A DNA stretch of 64,000 nt from Cytophagales bacterium (lineage in GTDB: Bacteria > Bacteroidota > Bacteroidia > Cytophagales > Bernardetiaceae). Of this stretch, positions 26,897 through 35,923 are shown piece by piece. The notes under the pieces were generated by a model. It was not told where the DNA came from. It did not search any database and saw only the letters and a program-made list of their open reading frames with translations. The first letter of the stretch is position 1. Each line of letters starts with the position of its first letter. Where the stretch lies: the NCBI GenBank assembly GCA_013299045.1, contig JAAFJX010000020.1, positions 1-64,000 of the forward strand, read 5' to 3'. Position numbers and translations under genes: made by a program.

Positions 26897-27120
26897 ATTA
26901 AAACCGTCCTTTCCGCAGAATTACGTGGGTTTTTGAACGAAATCAAGCGCTTCAATTAACCTCTCTTGAGTCGTCGAAAAGCCCTTTTTGAGTTTCTTGA
27001 GTTCCAAACGCCCTCTTTTCACTTTTGTAGAGGCCATTTTCTCGCGTTTTCAAATAACTTTTTGTCAAATTCCTTACATCTGACTTTTTGACTAATGATT
27101 GTTTTTCTACAATTTATTGG

Positions 27121-27196
27121 GCGTTCCCGCTTCGCGGTCGTTCGTCTTTGGGCTTTGCTTCGGTGCTACGCACTAAACCCGCCGCCTCTCTAACGC
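27121..27196. repeat. Multi-hairpin module bounded by GCGTT/AACGC (copy A)
   Basis: GCGTT at 27121-27125 pairs with AACGC at 27192-27196. Inside are CCGC-TTC-GCGG and GTGC-TAC-GCAC, two 4-bp stems with 3-base loops, and GGGCTTTG...AAACCC-type pairing. The layout resembles GC-rich repeats scattered in many Bacteroidota genomes that begin GGGCGTTCCC and end TAACGC. No function is established. Confidence 0.65.
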
Positions 27197-27300
27197 TAAA
27201 TACAAGCCAATAGACGCACTCAATAACAAAAAAAAGGATAAAGTCGCAAACCCGCTTGATGCCTAAAAATTGCTTTTGTCCTATTTTGCCTCAGCCATAG

Positions 27301-27355
27301 GATAGCCGTATCATAGCCGTATGATAGCCGTATCATAGCCGTAGTTGGCCGTACT
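27301..27355. repeat. 11-bp tandem array (copy A)
   Basis: Four units of [GC]ATAGCCGTA[TG] at 27301, 27312, 27323 and 27334, then a degenerate fifth, TTGGCCGTACT. The first base alternates G, C, G, C. The 11-base period is about one helical turn, so the units present the same face of DNA. Confidence 0.8.
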
Positions 27356-27519
27356 TTAAAAGTAAAGTCCTTATCTTAAAAAAGTACAATTATTCGCGCC
27401 CTAAAACTTACATCTCTCAGAGAGACTAATCAAGAGCTTATTTTTTTGAGCAAAACTGGCTTCGTTTGAATTTTAATGACTACACTTGCAACTCTTCCGT
27501 CCATTACGAAAAAGCCTGA

Positions 27520-30345
27520 ATGAATATGCTCCTTTCTAATATTCGCCTGTTTCTTGTTATAGCTCTTGCCGTCTTTTCATCGAGCGTAAACGCGCAGAAC
27601 ACAGCCACTAACGCCGAAACACGCGATGCAAGCTGGCTAAAGCACCAATCAGAACGTAAAAATTCGGTGTTCTTGCGTTATGACTTTACCAACATAGGCC
27701 CCAGCATTATGAGTGGGCGCGTAGTGGACTTGGCCGTAAATCCCGCAAAACCTGAAGAATACTTGGCCGCATTTGCCTCAGGGGGGCTTTGGCATACGCA
27801 AGACAATGGCCTTGAGTTTAGCCCCATTTTTGATAAAGAGCAGAGCATAACGATTGGCGATATAGCCGTAGATTGGTCTAAACGCACTTTTTGGATAGGC
27901 ACAGGCGAAAATAATTCTAGCAGGTCTTCCTACGCTGGTTCTGGCCTCTACAAAAGCACAGACGAGGGCAAAACATGGCATAAAAGCGGCCTCAATGATG
28001 CGCAACACATAGGCAGAATCCTGCTACACCCCACACAATCCCAAACGCTCTGGGTGGCTGTACTGGGGCATTTGTATTCCAATAACCACGAGCGGGGTGT
28101 TTTTAAAAGTACTGATGGTGGCCAAACATGGCAAAAAACACTCTATATCAATGATTCTACAGGCGTTATTGACTTGGTGCAAGACCCACAAAACCCAGAC
28201 CTGCTCTACGCTGCTGCATGGGAAAGAAGCCGCGCTGCATGGAACTTTAAAGGACAAGGCGCTGGAAGCGGCATTTATAAAAGCAGCGACGGTGGCCTCA
28301 CATGGCAGAAAATGAGCATAGGCCTACCACAGAATGATAAAGTAGGCCGTATTGGTCTGGCAGTTTCGGCCAAAACACCCAACTTGGTTTTTGCGGTAAT
28401 GGACAATCAGAACAGCAGACCAGAGAGAGACAAGAAGAACAGCAAGCTGGACCTTGCCAAGCAAATAAAAAGCAAACTCGGTAGTATTTCTAATGAAGAT
28501 TTTTTGAAAATTCCTGAAAAAGACCTTGAAGTTTTTTTGCAAGTCTATAAATTTCCTAAGGACTACACCCTCAAGAGCGTTCTAATAAAAGTAAAAAACA
28601 AAAGCCTAATTCCCAAAGATTTGCTGCAATATACCAGCAATGCCAACACCAATTTATTTGAAACAGAAGTGATTGGTGCGGAGGTTTATATGTCTAGCGA
28701 TGCTGGCCTCACTTGGAAAAAGACCCACAAGGACTTCATTGATGACTTTTTTTATACATACGGTTATTATTTCGGGCAAATCATTGTGTCGCCTCAAGAC
28801 GACCGCAAACTCTACATTTTGGGTGTACCCATTCTTAAATCGGACGATGGCGGCAAGAGTTGGGCTTCTATTTCGGGCGACAACGTCCACTTGGATATGC
28901 ACGCCCTCTGGATTAACCCTAAAAACCCACAACACTTGCTGCTCGGCAATGACGGTGGCCTGAACCTCAGCTACAACGACGGGCGCTCCTGGCAGAAAAT
29001 AAACAATCTGCCGGTTGGACAATTTTATAGCATAGCCGTAGATAACGCTGAGCCTTACAACGTTTATGGTGGCCTTCAGGACAACGGTGTTTGGTATGCG
29101 CCACACACTTACAAAACTAGCCGCGACTGGCAGAGCACAGGCACTTATCCCTACAAGTTTTTGCTTGGTGGCGACGGTATGCAGGTGCAAATAGACCCGC
29201 GCAATCACAACACCGTTTATGCTGGCTCGCAATTTGGCTATTATTATCGTTTGGATAAGACCACAGGAGAGTCCGTACCCATCACGCCTCGCAACATCGT
29301 AGGTATGCCTGCGCTACGCTACAACTGGCAAACGCCTATTCACCTCTCTGTACATCAGCCTGATGTGCTTTATCTAGGTTCGCAGTACGTACACCGCTCC
29401 TTGAACCAAGGCAAAAATTGGACAAAAATTTCGGCAGACCTCACCAAAGGCGAAAGCGCAGGAAATGTCCCTTATGGCACTATTACAGCCTTGCATGAGT
29501 CTCCTCTCAAGTTTGGCTTGCTCTATGCTGGTAGCGACGACGGCCTCATACACGGCAGTCAAGACGGCGGATATACGTGGACTCCGCTGCACAATACCTT
29601 GCCGAAAGGACTTTGGGTAAGCAGTGTTGAGGCTTCGCAGCATCAAGAAGGGCGCGTTTGGCTGACTTTGAGCGGTTATCGGCAAGACCACTTTGAGCCT
29701 TATCTTTATCGCTCAGACGATTTCGGTAAAAATTGGCAACGACTCGGCCAAAACCTGCCACAAGAGCCTATCAACGTCGTTTTGGAAGACCCCAATCACA
29801 GCAAAATATGCTACGTAGGCACGGACAACGGCCTCTATGTATCCTTGGATAGTGGCCTTACTTTCCAAACTTTTGGCGATTTGCCGCGTGTGGCCGTGCA
29901 TGATTTGGTGGTTCAACAAGAGAAAAAGCATTTGCTAGTAGGCACGCACGGACGCTCTATTTACCGAACTGATTTGCAGTTACTGTATGAATTTTTAGTG
30001 AAAGAGCAGGGTAAAAAGCTCTTCGTCCGAAAGCCAGAGAATCGTACTTTTTCTGAAGACTGGGGGCAAAACTGGTCGCGCTGGTTTCCTTCTGCCCAGC
30101 CCGAGCTACTTTTATCTGGCTATAATCCAACATCAGGAGAGGCCGTTTTGGAAGTAGTTTCTGAACAGAAGCAGGTGGTTTTTTTGGAAAAAAAGGGACT
30201 AGAAAAAGGATTTTTTGATTGGCGCTATAATATGAAAACACCCGAAAATGAAGCAATTGAAGGCACTTATTTGCAAAAGGGAACTTATACGATTCGATTG
30301 ACCGTAGGCGGACAAAAGACAGAACATATTTGGAAACTGGAATAG
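27520..30345 (+). CDS. Exported VPS10/sortilin-like Asp-box protein
   Basis: A 941-residue exported protein: signal peptide about 1-25 (ending VNAQ), then a beta-propeller region. At least nine Asp boxes of the form [KRML]S-x-D-x-G-x-[TS]-W are visible, for example KSTDEGKTW, KSTDGGQTW, KSSDGGLTW, MSSDAGLTW, KSDDGGKSW, GSQDGGYTW and RSDDFGKNW. This matches bacterial VPS10-domain proteins, often labelled glycosyl hydrolases; no sialidase catalytic set is evident, so binding is as likely as hydrolysis. The last 100 residues form a beta-rich domain without a clear type IX sorting signal. It is monocistronic, behind repeat copy A. Confidence 0.85.
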   Translation: MNMLLSNIRLFLVIALAVFSSSVNAQNTATNAETRDASWLKHQSERKNSVFLRYDFTNIGPSIMSGRVVDLAVNPAKPEEYLAAFASGGLWHTQDNGLEFSPIFDKEQSITIGDIAVDWSKRTFWIGTGENNSSRSSYAGSGLYKSTDEGKTWHKSGLNDAQHIGRILLHPTQSQTLWVAVLGHLYSNNHERGVFKSTDGGQTWQKTLYINDSTGVIDLVQDPQNPDLLYAAAWERSRAAWNFKGQGAGSGIYKSSDGGLTWQKMSIGLPQNDKVGRIGLAVSAKTPNLVFAVMDNQNSRPERDKKNSKLDLAKQIKSKLGSISNEDFLKIPEKDLEVFLQVYKFPKDYTLKSVLIKVKNKSLIPKDLLQYTSNANTNLFETEVIGAEVYMSSDAGLTWKKTHKDFIDDFFYTYGYYFGQIIVSPQDDRKLYILGVPILKSDDGGKSWASISGDNVHLDMHALWINPKNPQHLLLGNDGGLNLSYNDGRSWQKINNLPVGQFYSIAVDNAEPYNVYGGLQDNGVWYAPHTYKTSRDWQSTGTYPYKFLLGGDGMQVQIDPRNHNTVYAGSQFGYYYRLDKTTGESVPITPRNIVGMPALRYNWQTPIHLSVHQPDVLYLGSQYVHRSLNQGKNWTKISADLTKGESAGNVPYGTITALHESPLKFGLLYAGSDDGLIHGSQDGGYTWTPLHNTLPKGLWVSSVEASQHQEGRVWLTLSGYRQDHFEPYLYRSDDFGKNWQRLGQNLPQEPINVVLEDPNHSKICYVGTDNGLYVSLDSGLTFQTFGDLPRVAVHDLVVQQEKKHLLVGTHGRSIYRTDLQLLYEFLVKEQGKKLFVRKPENRTFSEDWGQNWSRWFPSAQPELLLSGYNPTSGEAVLEVVSEQKQVVFLEKKGLEKGFFDWRYNMKTPENEAIEGTYLQKGTYTIRLTVGGQKTEHIWKLE

Positions 30346-30592
30346 AGCGCAACAGGAGCTTCTGCATCTTTTTTTCGGTCTTAAAAGCCTGTTCTTAGAC
30401 AAGTATTTTTAAGAGAACTTATTGGCTTACAAACAAGAATTATGCTTTTATTGTAGCGGCTTATGCTGCATAAAAAAGAAAAACAAGCCTAAATTATTTT
30501 ATTTTTTTTTTATGGGCTTTATGGTATCTGCTCAATAAAATCTGGTTTCGTTGCAAGTTTTGATGAACAGACTAGACATAGCCTTGCTTTAT
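30346..30592. other. Intergenic region after the VPS10 gene
   Basis: No gene is seen. AACAGG (about 30351) and CCTGTT (about 30389) form a weak inverted repeat that may belong to the 3' end of the VPS10 transcript. The remainder is AT-rich up to the promoter at 30593. Confidence 0.35.
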
Positions 30593-30624
30593 TTTGTGTA
30601 TGTCTTGTTTTTCCATTATTTTTG
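30593..30624 (+). promoter_or_regulatory. Promoter for the TlpA-like gene
   Basis: TTTG (30593-30596), 20 bases, TATTTTTG (30617-30624). It lies inside the longest in-frame extension of the downstream gene (ATG at 30551), which shows that translation must begin further down, at 30683. Confidence 0.65.
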
Positions 30625-30682
30625 CGAAGTTATTTATTCTTGTCAATGGCTTCATAAACGTTCAAATAATATTGCACAAAAC

Positions 30683-31858
30683 ATGATGAGCAAACATTTA
30701 CCTCAATTATTTGCGGCTTTAGTGCCCCTTCTTATTTTGCTGGGTTGTGCGGCTAAGGCCAATCAGAGTGCTTCAAACGAGGCTACTAAAGCACAGGTTA
30801 CAATTAGCGGGCGCATTAAAAATGCGAATGCCAGTGCCATAGCAACATTAGAAGCCTTTAACTATGAGCAAGAGAATTTTATATTAAAAGATACGCTTGA
30901 AGTAGGCAAAGATGGCTTTTATAAGCTAGCAATGCCTTTTGATGGAATTGCTATGTATCGCGTCAATTTTTATGGGCAAAAAATGGCAATTCTACCAGTT
31001 ATGAAAGCCGAAAACATTACATTGAATGTGGAAATACCCGCTACTCCGAGTAAGTCAAGTGTGTCGGGTGTATCCATACAAGGCTCGGAAATGTCTGCTC
31101 AATTTATGAATTATATTGCTCAATATGAGGCGCTTGGCGAAAAGAATTTAGGGCCGCTGATGGCTGCTTATAATGATGCACAGGCTCGCAATGATGCCAA
31201 TGCTCAAAATGCCATAGCGGCTCAATACACGCAGGCACAGACGCAGATGCGGCAAGAAGCTAAGCCACTCATTTTGTCTATGAGTCAGAATAATATTGCT
31301 GCTTATTTGGCTGTTTTGGAGTTCCTTTCAGAAGACGAGGCTGCTTTTGCAGACAGTGTGTACAAGAATTTGTATGCCTTCGTACCTAACTGGGCAGGAA
31401 CGCAAAAGCTCAACAAGCGTATAGAGCAGTTCCGTCGTCTGGCAAAAGGCAGTATAGCTCCCGATATTTCTTTGAGTACGCCCAATGGGCAGGTGGTGTC
31501 GCTCAAAGACCTACGTGGCAAATATGTGTTGATAGATTTTTGGGCTTCGTGGTGTGGGCCTTGCCGCCGCGAAAACCCTAGTGTAGTTGCTGCTTATCAA
31601 CGTTTTAAAGACAAAGGTTTTGATATCTATGCGGTTTCTTTGGACAACGACAAGGCCAAGTGGGAGGCTGCTATAGCCGCAGATAAACTGACCTGGACGC
31701 ACGTTTCAGACCTCAAAGGCTGGCAGTGCGCACCGGCAGGAGTTTATAATGTCAAGTCCATTCCAGCCAATTTTTTGATAGACAAAGAAGGCCGCATAGT
31801 AGCGCGTAATCTACGCGGTGAGGCATTGGCTGCTCAGTTAGAGCAACTGCTCAAGTAA
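30683..31858 (+). CDS. TlpA-family thiol-disulfide reductase, DUF4369-type N terminus
   Basis: A 391-residue lipoprotein. A signal peptide with lipobox LLGCAA ends near residue 23. Residues about 35-130 resemble the DUF4369 beta domain often fused to bacterial thioredoxins, a helical linker follows, and the last 140 residues are a TlpA/ResA-type thioredoxin with WASWCGPCRRE near residue 287 and cis-Pro in SIPANFLID. It is predicted to be anchored in the envelope and to reduce disulfides or cytochrome c haem sites. The start at 30683 fits both the lipobox and the promoter at 30593. Confidence 0.87.
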   Translation: MMSKHLPQLFAALVPLLILLGCAAKANQSASNEATKAQVTISGRIKNANASAIATLEAFNYEQENFILKDTLEVGKDGFYKLAMPFDGIAMYRVNFYGQKMAILPVMKAENITLNVEIPATPSKSSVSGVSIQGSEMSAQFMNYIAQYEALGEKNLGPLMAAYNDAQARNDANAQNAIAAQYTQAQTQMRQEAKPLILSMSQNNIAAYLAVLEFLSEDEAAFADSVYKNLYAFVPNWAGTQKLNKRIEQFRRLAKGSIAPDISLSTPNGQVVSLKDLRGKYVLIDFWASWCGPCRRENPSVVAAYQRFKDKGFDIYAVSLDNDKAKWEAAIAADKLTWTHVSDLKGWQCAPAGVYNVKSIPANFLIDKEGRIVARNLRGEALAAQLEQLLK

Positions 31859-32202
31859 GTTAGATGTGTACGGGAGTACCTCTCAGTTAGGCTCAATATT
31901 TTTTGATTGGGCCTAATTCGGTTGAGTCCTGCGTTTGTTTTTATTAGAAAGTGCGTAAACACAGAAAGATTTTAGAATCTTTTTTTGGATTTATGCAAGT
32001 TTTTTTGAAAATTTGCGTCCTAAGTGTAATAATATGTTCGGGCAGAGGTTTTACGCTTCTCGAATTTACTCAAAACCAAATGACCATATTGTATTTAAGC
32101 GCTTTGCAGCATGATTGGCCTAATTCAAGACTAAAATTTAGGTTTTTGTGTCATTAAAGCACTTAAAAAGACAGATATATAAATTATAAGACTTTTAACT
32201 CT
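31859..32202. other. Gene-free stretch before the SpoIIE-domain gene
   Basis: Contains TTAGGCTCAA (near 31888) facing TTGATTGGGCCTAA (near 31904), an imperfect hairpin that may end the TlpA transcript, and a second copy of GATTGGCCTAATTC near 32112. A 68-codon GTG frame at 31951 has a composition unlike its neighbours and is not called. Confidence 0.35.
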
Positions 32203-34146
32203 ATGTTTCCCTCTTTCTTACTAACTCGTTTCTTTCTTCTCGCTTTAGTTACCGTATTCTTTTTTACAGACCGTACTTGTTGGGCACAGACCCTAATAGA
32301 GGGGCAGGTTCAGAACGAAGCTGGTGAGCCTATGGCAGACATTCTGGTAGCTGTTGTAGGTACAAGAGGCGCAAAAACAGACAAAAGCGGTTACTTTAGC
32401 TTTACGATGCCAGCCGGAAAGACAGTTTCAGCCAATAGCAAATGGACGCTCAATGGGCATCTGGCCAAACCTGATGACCAAGGTAACTATTACTTTTTTA
32501 AGATGCGGCCTTCGCACAAAGAGGTTTTAAATTTTATAAGCATCTTTGTTTTGGATAGTGCCAAGAAACCTCTCACCAATACGGTTGTCATGCTAGATGG
32601 TGTTTCGCATACAACTGACGCGGCAGGGAAGTTCAAATTAACAATAAAAGGCGATTTAAAACCTAATTACCAGGGTCTTTCTGGCAAGGATATCGCCGTG
32701 AAGAATGTAAGTGTAGTAGATGAACGGAACGTTCGGATTACTGTTTTTAGTGGCTCAGGCGTATCAAACCGTGCTGCTGCCTTTGAATCAAAGTTCAATA
32801 CCATTCTTGCTGATGTAGAAAACGAAAAAGTGCTTTTGGCAAAGAGCGGTGAAAAAATTAGAAAGGAGATTGAAAATATTTCCAGCGAGTTAAACAATGA
32901 CAAATCCAAGCTAACAGCCGAAGAAAAGAAAGCGCTTCAAGACAATCTTTCTAAATTACAAGGCTCACTCACAGCCAATGAAGAAGCGTTTATGCAGGCC
33001 CAGCAGCAAACGAAAAAGGTCATGTCGCAGCTTACGAGTGTTATCATGCAGTCGCAAGATTCTATGAAAAAAGAAATAGAGAAGCTCAATGTTGAAAAAA
33101 CGAAGGTTGAGGAGGACTCTCGCCGTCGTATTATCTTTATTTCCCTAGTCGCGGTTGTGCTCTTGGCTTCGGCTATTGTATTCTTTATTATTGCAAAACG
33201 AATTGGCAGACAAAAGAAAGAAGTAGAAGCGGCCAATACAGCCTTGGAAGATGCTAAAACGAAGCTAGAAGAGAAGATGGAAGAAATTTCTCAGCAAAAA
33301 GATGAGATTGAGGGCCAGAAGAATGTCATTGAAAAGAAAAATATCAGTATTATGGCCAGTATGACCTACGCCAGCCGTATTCAGAAGGCCATGTTGCCTC
33401 CAATCGAGAATTTGGGCATCCGTGATTCCTTTATTTTGTTTAAACCGCGCGACATCATTAGCGGCGACTTTTACTGGTTTTCAGATATTGGTACAAAACG
33501 AGTCATAGCGGTTGCTGACTGTACAGGACACGGTGTACCAGGTGCATTTATGACTGTTTTAGGAAATGATTTGCTTAACGAAATAGTCATACACGAAAGC
33601 CAGACGCACCCCGGCAGTATCCTTCAAAAACTAGACGAACTTGTTATCCAAACTTTCCACCACGACCGCAGTCTGGCAGGTTTGAGCAAGACCGTTGCAC
33701 GGACAGGCGAAAGTAACATGGCTACGCGCATTAACGACGGCATGGACATAAGCGTCATATCCTATGATACAAAGACTTACGAAATGGAGTTTTCAGGAGC
33801 AAAGCAGCCGCTTTGTAGGTTCAGAAACGGTGAAATAGCTTGGTTCAGAGGCTCTAAATTCCCTATTGGCAGTGTGCAGTTCCGCAAACCAAAAGTATTT
33901 GATTCCGTTAAGGTTGATGCGCAAAAAGGCGATATTTTCTATATGTTTTCGGACGGCTTCCAAGACCAGTTCGGCACCACCAAGTCCAAATTCTTGATTC
34001 GTAATTTGCGCAAATTATTGGCAGATATTCATACTTTGCCTTTTAGTAGTCAGAAAGAACGCTTAGAAGCCTCTTTGGAAGAGTGGCGCGGTGGTGGTGT
34101 TGCACCACAAACCGACGATATTTTGGTGATGGGCTTTAAAATTTAG
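32203..34146 (+). CDS. Membrane-bound SpoIIE/PP2C phosphatase with carboxypeptidase-like sensor domain
   Basis: A 647-residue signalling protein. Signal peptide about 1-28, then a CarboxypepD_reg-like beta domain (GQVQNEAGEPMADILVAVVG near 31-50) and a second similar unit, a coiled coil (about 195-300), a membrane helix near 309-331, another coiled coil to 390, and a SpoIIE-type PP2C domain from about 400. Metal-binding aspartates appear in SGDFYW, DCTGHGVPGAF, DGMD, SDGFQDQ and TDD. It should dephosphorylate a serine/threonine phosphoprotein, typically an anti-sigma antagonist, in response to an outer signal. aroQ starts 3 bases later. Confidence 0.85.
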   Translation: MFPSFLLTRFFLLALVTVFFFTDRTCWAQTLIEGQVQNEAGEPMADILVAVVGTRGAKTDKSGYFSFTMPAGKTVSANSKWTLNGHLAKPDDQGNYYFFKMRPSHKEVLNFISIFVLDSAKKPLTNTVVMLDGVSHTTDAAGKFKLTIKGDLKPNYQGLSGKDIAVKNVSVVDERNVRITVFSGSGVSNRAAAFESKFNTILADVENEKVLLAKSGEKIRKEIENISSELNNDKSKLTAEEKKALQDNLSKLQGSLTANEEAFMQAQQQTKKVMSQLTSVIMQSQDSMKKEIEKLNVEKTKVEEDSRRRIIFISLVAVVLLASAIVFFIIAKRIGRQKKEVEAANTALEDAKTKLEEKMEEISQQKDEIEGQKNVIEKKNISIMASMTYASRIQKAMLPPIENLGIRDSFILFKPRDIISGDFYWFSDIGTKRVIAVADCTGHGVPGAFMTVLGNDLLNEIVIHESQTHPGSILQKLDELVIQTFHHDRSLAGLSKTVARTGESNMATRINDGMDISVISYDTKTYEMEFSGAKQPLCRFRNGEIAWFRGSKFPIGSVQFRKPKVFDSVKVDAQKGDIFYMFSDGFQDQFGTTKSKFLIRNLRKLLADIHTLPFSSQKERLEASLEEWRGGGVAPQTDDILVMGFKI

Positions 34147-34149
34147 GTT

Positions 34150-34593
34150 ATGCGTCCACATATTCTTCTTCTCAACGGGCCTAACTTAAACCTTTTGGGT
34201 AAACGTGAACCACATTTATACGGCAGTACAAACTTCGAAAGTTACTTTAGTGGCCTTGTGAGGCAGTTTTCTGATTTGCAGCTTACTTATCATCAAAGTA
34301 ATCATGAAGGGCACTTGCTAGATTGGATTCACGACTATGGCTTCCAAGTTCAGGGCATTATCATGAATGCAGGAGGCCTCTCGCATACTTCTATTTCCAT
34401 TGCAGACGCACTGGCGGCTGTTAATGCGCCTGCTTTGGAGGTGCATATCAGTAATGTATTTGCGAGAGAAGAATATAGGCACAGTAGTTTTTTGACTGCT
34501 AAATGCAGAGGGCTTATATCTGGTTTTGGCCTTGAAGGCTATAGGCTTGCCTTACAATATTTTAGGCAGATGCACTTCCCTCATGCCAAATAA
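34150..34593 (+). CDS. aroQ: Type II 3-dehydroquinate dehydratase
   Basis: A 147-residue shikimate-pathway enzyme of normal length. Family motifs are clear: LLLNGPNLNLLGKREPHLYG at the N terminus with the catalytic Tyr and Arg, HQSNHEG near residue 53, and NAGGLSHTSISIADAL near 76 for substrate binding, plus EVHISNVFAREEYRHSS. It forms dodecamers and converts 3-dehydroquinate to 3-dehydroshikimate. It sits 3 bases after a SpoIIE phosphatase gene and 31 bases before an OmpH gene, a mixed operon with no evident pathway link. Confidence 0.96.
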   Translation: MRPHILLLNGPNLNLLGKREPHLYGSTNFESYFSGLVRQFSDLQLTYHQSNHEGHLLDWIHDYGFQVQGIIMNAGGLSHTSISIADALAAVNAPALEVHISNVFAREEYRHSSFLTAKCRGLISGFGLEGYRLALQYFRQMHFPHAK

Positions 34594-34624
34594 GAATTTA
34601 TATTTTCTAAAAATCAAGATTACC

Positions 34625-35149
34625 ATGGCTAAATATACCGTGTTTTTATTTTTTGTATTTGCTTTGCTTTGTCAAAACTCCTTTGGACAACGCTTTGCAT
34701 ATATCGATTCTGAGGTTATTCTCAAAAAAATGCCTGCTTATCGTGATGCAGAAAATGAACTGGCATCGCTAACAAAGCAATGGGAACAGGAAGTGAAGGG
34801 TAAACAAAGCGAGCTATTGACTATGCGTCAAAAACTTGAAACAGAGCTGGTTTTGCTTACGCCGGAAATGAAAAAAGAACGCGAAGCAGAAATTCAAGAT
34901 AAAGAAAAACAAATAAGCACACGCCAGTCTGAACTATTTGGTTATGATGGTGCGCTCTTCAAAAAGCGTTCTGAATTGATGCGCCCCATTCAAGATAAAA
35001 TTCTAGCAGCAGCCCGAAAGGTGGCCAAAGAGAAAAAAATTAATTTTATTTTTGATAAAGCCAGCGACCTACACATGATTTACTACGATGCCTCCTATAA
35101 TTATTCAGACTATGTTTTGGAAGAGTTAGGCATTGTGGAACAAAAATAG
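34625..35149 (+). CDS. OmpH/Skp family periplasmic chaperone
   Basis: A 174-residue protein with signal peptide (cleavage near FGQ, residue 20), the OmpH opening RFAYIDSEVILKKMPAY, and a long charged coiled coil (about 45-120) that forms the tentacles of Skp-like trimers. The C-terminal part has the family block AARKVAKEKKINFIFDKAS. It is predicted to escort unfolded outer-membrane proteins. An upstream ATG at 34526 is in frame but overlaps aroQ and precedes the signal peptide, so 34625 is preferred. The neuA-like gene begins 12 bases downstream. Confidence 0.9.
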   Translation: MAKYTVFLFFVFALLCQNSFGQRFAYIDSEVILKKMPAYRDAENELASLTKQWEQEVKGKQSELLTMRQKLETELVLLTPEMKKEREAEIQDKEKQISTRQSELFGYDGALFKKRSELMRPIQDKILAAARKVAKEKKINFIFDKASDLHMIYYDASYNYSDYVLEELGIVEQK

Positions 35150-35161
35150 TACAACGAACCC

Positions 35162-35875
35162 ATGTCCGTATTAGCAATTATTCCAGCCAGAGGCGGCTCT
35201 AAAGGCATCAAACGCAAAAATTTGACAGAAGTAGACGGCCTTCCTTTAATTGCCCATAGCATTAAGCACGCTTTGGCCGCAAAAGAAGTTACACGTGTGA
35301 TAGTTTCTAGTGAAGATGCTGAAATACAAGAAGTAAGCAAATATTTTGGTGCAGAAGTCCCTTTCAGTCGGCCTCTAGAGTTTGCCCAAGACGGTACATT
35401 GGACTTACCAGTATTTAAGCACTGCCTGGATTATCTGCGTCAAGAAGAAGGCTATATTCCTGAACTTGTTGTGCACTTACGCCCTACTGCACCATACAGA
35501 AAGCCTCTTTGGATAGATGAAGCCGTCAGATTGCTCCGTGCTGAGCCTAAGGCAGATTCAGTGCGTTCTGTATCAGAGCCAGAGAAACACCCTTACAGAA
35601 TGTTTACGCTTAATGAGGAGGGCTTCTTGGACGCTATTATGAAGCATCAGCATCCTTTACCTTACTTGCTACGCAGACAGGATTTGCCAAAAATTTATTT
35701 TTATAATTGCGTGATTGACGTTACGAAGCCAGACACAATATTAAAGCAAGAATCCATGACAGGCGCTCATATCTTGCCCTATTTAATGCAAGCATCTGAT
35801 GTTTTGGATATTGACACACCGCACGATTTGGAATATGCCCGCTGGTTTTTTGCTAACTTAAAAACCCTAAATTGA
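35162..35875 (+). CDS. Acylneuraminate cytidylyltransferase family protein
   Basis: A 237-residue nucleotidyltransferase. The N-terminal IIPARGGSKGIKRKN is the CTP-binding signature of the NeuA/KdsB-like family, and HLRPTAPYRKP near residue 107 is the conserved sugar/metal region. It activates a nonulosonic acid or related acidic sugar with CMP for a surface glycan. The sugar cannot be told from sequence, and no neuB, neuC or kds gene is adjacent. It is the last gene of the group that begins at 32203. Confidence 0.85.
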   Translation: MSVLAIIPARGGSKGIKRKNLTEVDGLPLIAHSIKHALAAKEVTRVIVSSEDAEIQEVSKYFGAEVPFSRPLEFAQDGTLDLPVFKHCLDYLRQEEGYIPELVVHLRPTAPYRKPLWIDEAVRLLRAEPKADSVRSVSEPEKHPYRMFTLNEEGFLDAIMKHQHPLPYLLRRQDLPKIYFYNCVIDVTKPDTILKQESMTGAHILPYLMQASDVLDIDTPHDLEYARWFFANLKTLN

Positions 35876-35923
35876 AATTTTAACAATTTTTAGGATTTTT
35901 TTATACACTTTTTAGCTTGTACC

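Larger units (their letters stand above)
26897..27440 (+). repeat. Dispersed non-coding repeat, copy A
   Basis: About 545 bases that align without large gaps to 54045-54594, with roughly nine of ten bases identical by eye and the same orientation. It contains in order an AT-rich block, the GCGTT/AACGC hairpin module (27121-27196), a conserved block around CCCGCTTGATGCC, the 11-bp array (27301-27355) and CTCTCAGAGAG (27414-27424). It has no long open frame and ends about 80 bases before the VPS10 gene. The termini TAGTTGTCCCTTAAAA of the other copies are not seen here. Confidence 0.85.

Noticed and set aside
27119-27197. Integron attC-like site
   Set aside because: GGGCGTT and TAACGC recall attC ends, but they occur in the opposite order for an attC, no cassette array or integrase is seen, and the internal stems do not match attC layout.
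27301-27355. CRISPR array
   Set aside because: Units are only 11 bp with no spacers between them and no cas genes are present.
28654-29232. 192-codon minus-strand frame
   Set aside because: Antisense to the VPS10 gene, whose Asp boxes are clearly coded on the plus strand here.
31951-32157. 68-codon GTG-started frame
   Set aside because: Composition is unlike neighbouring proteins, no family pattern, and no suitable upstream signals.
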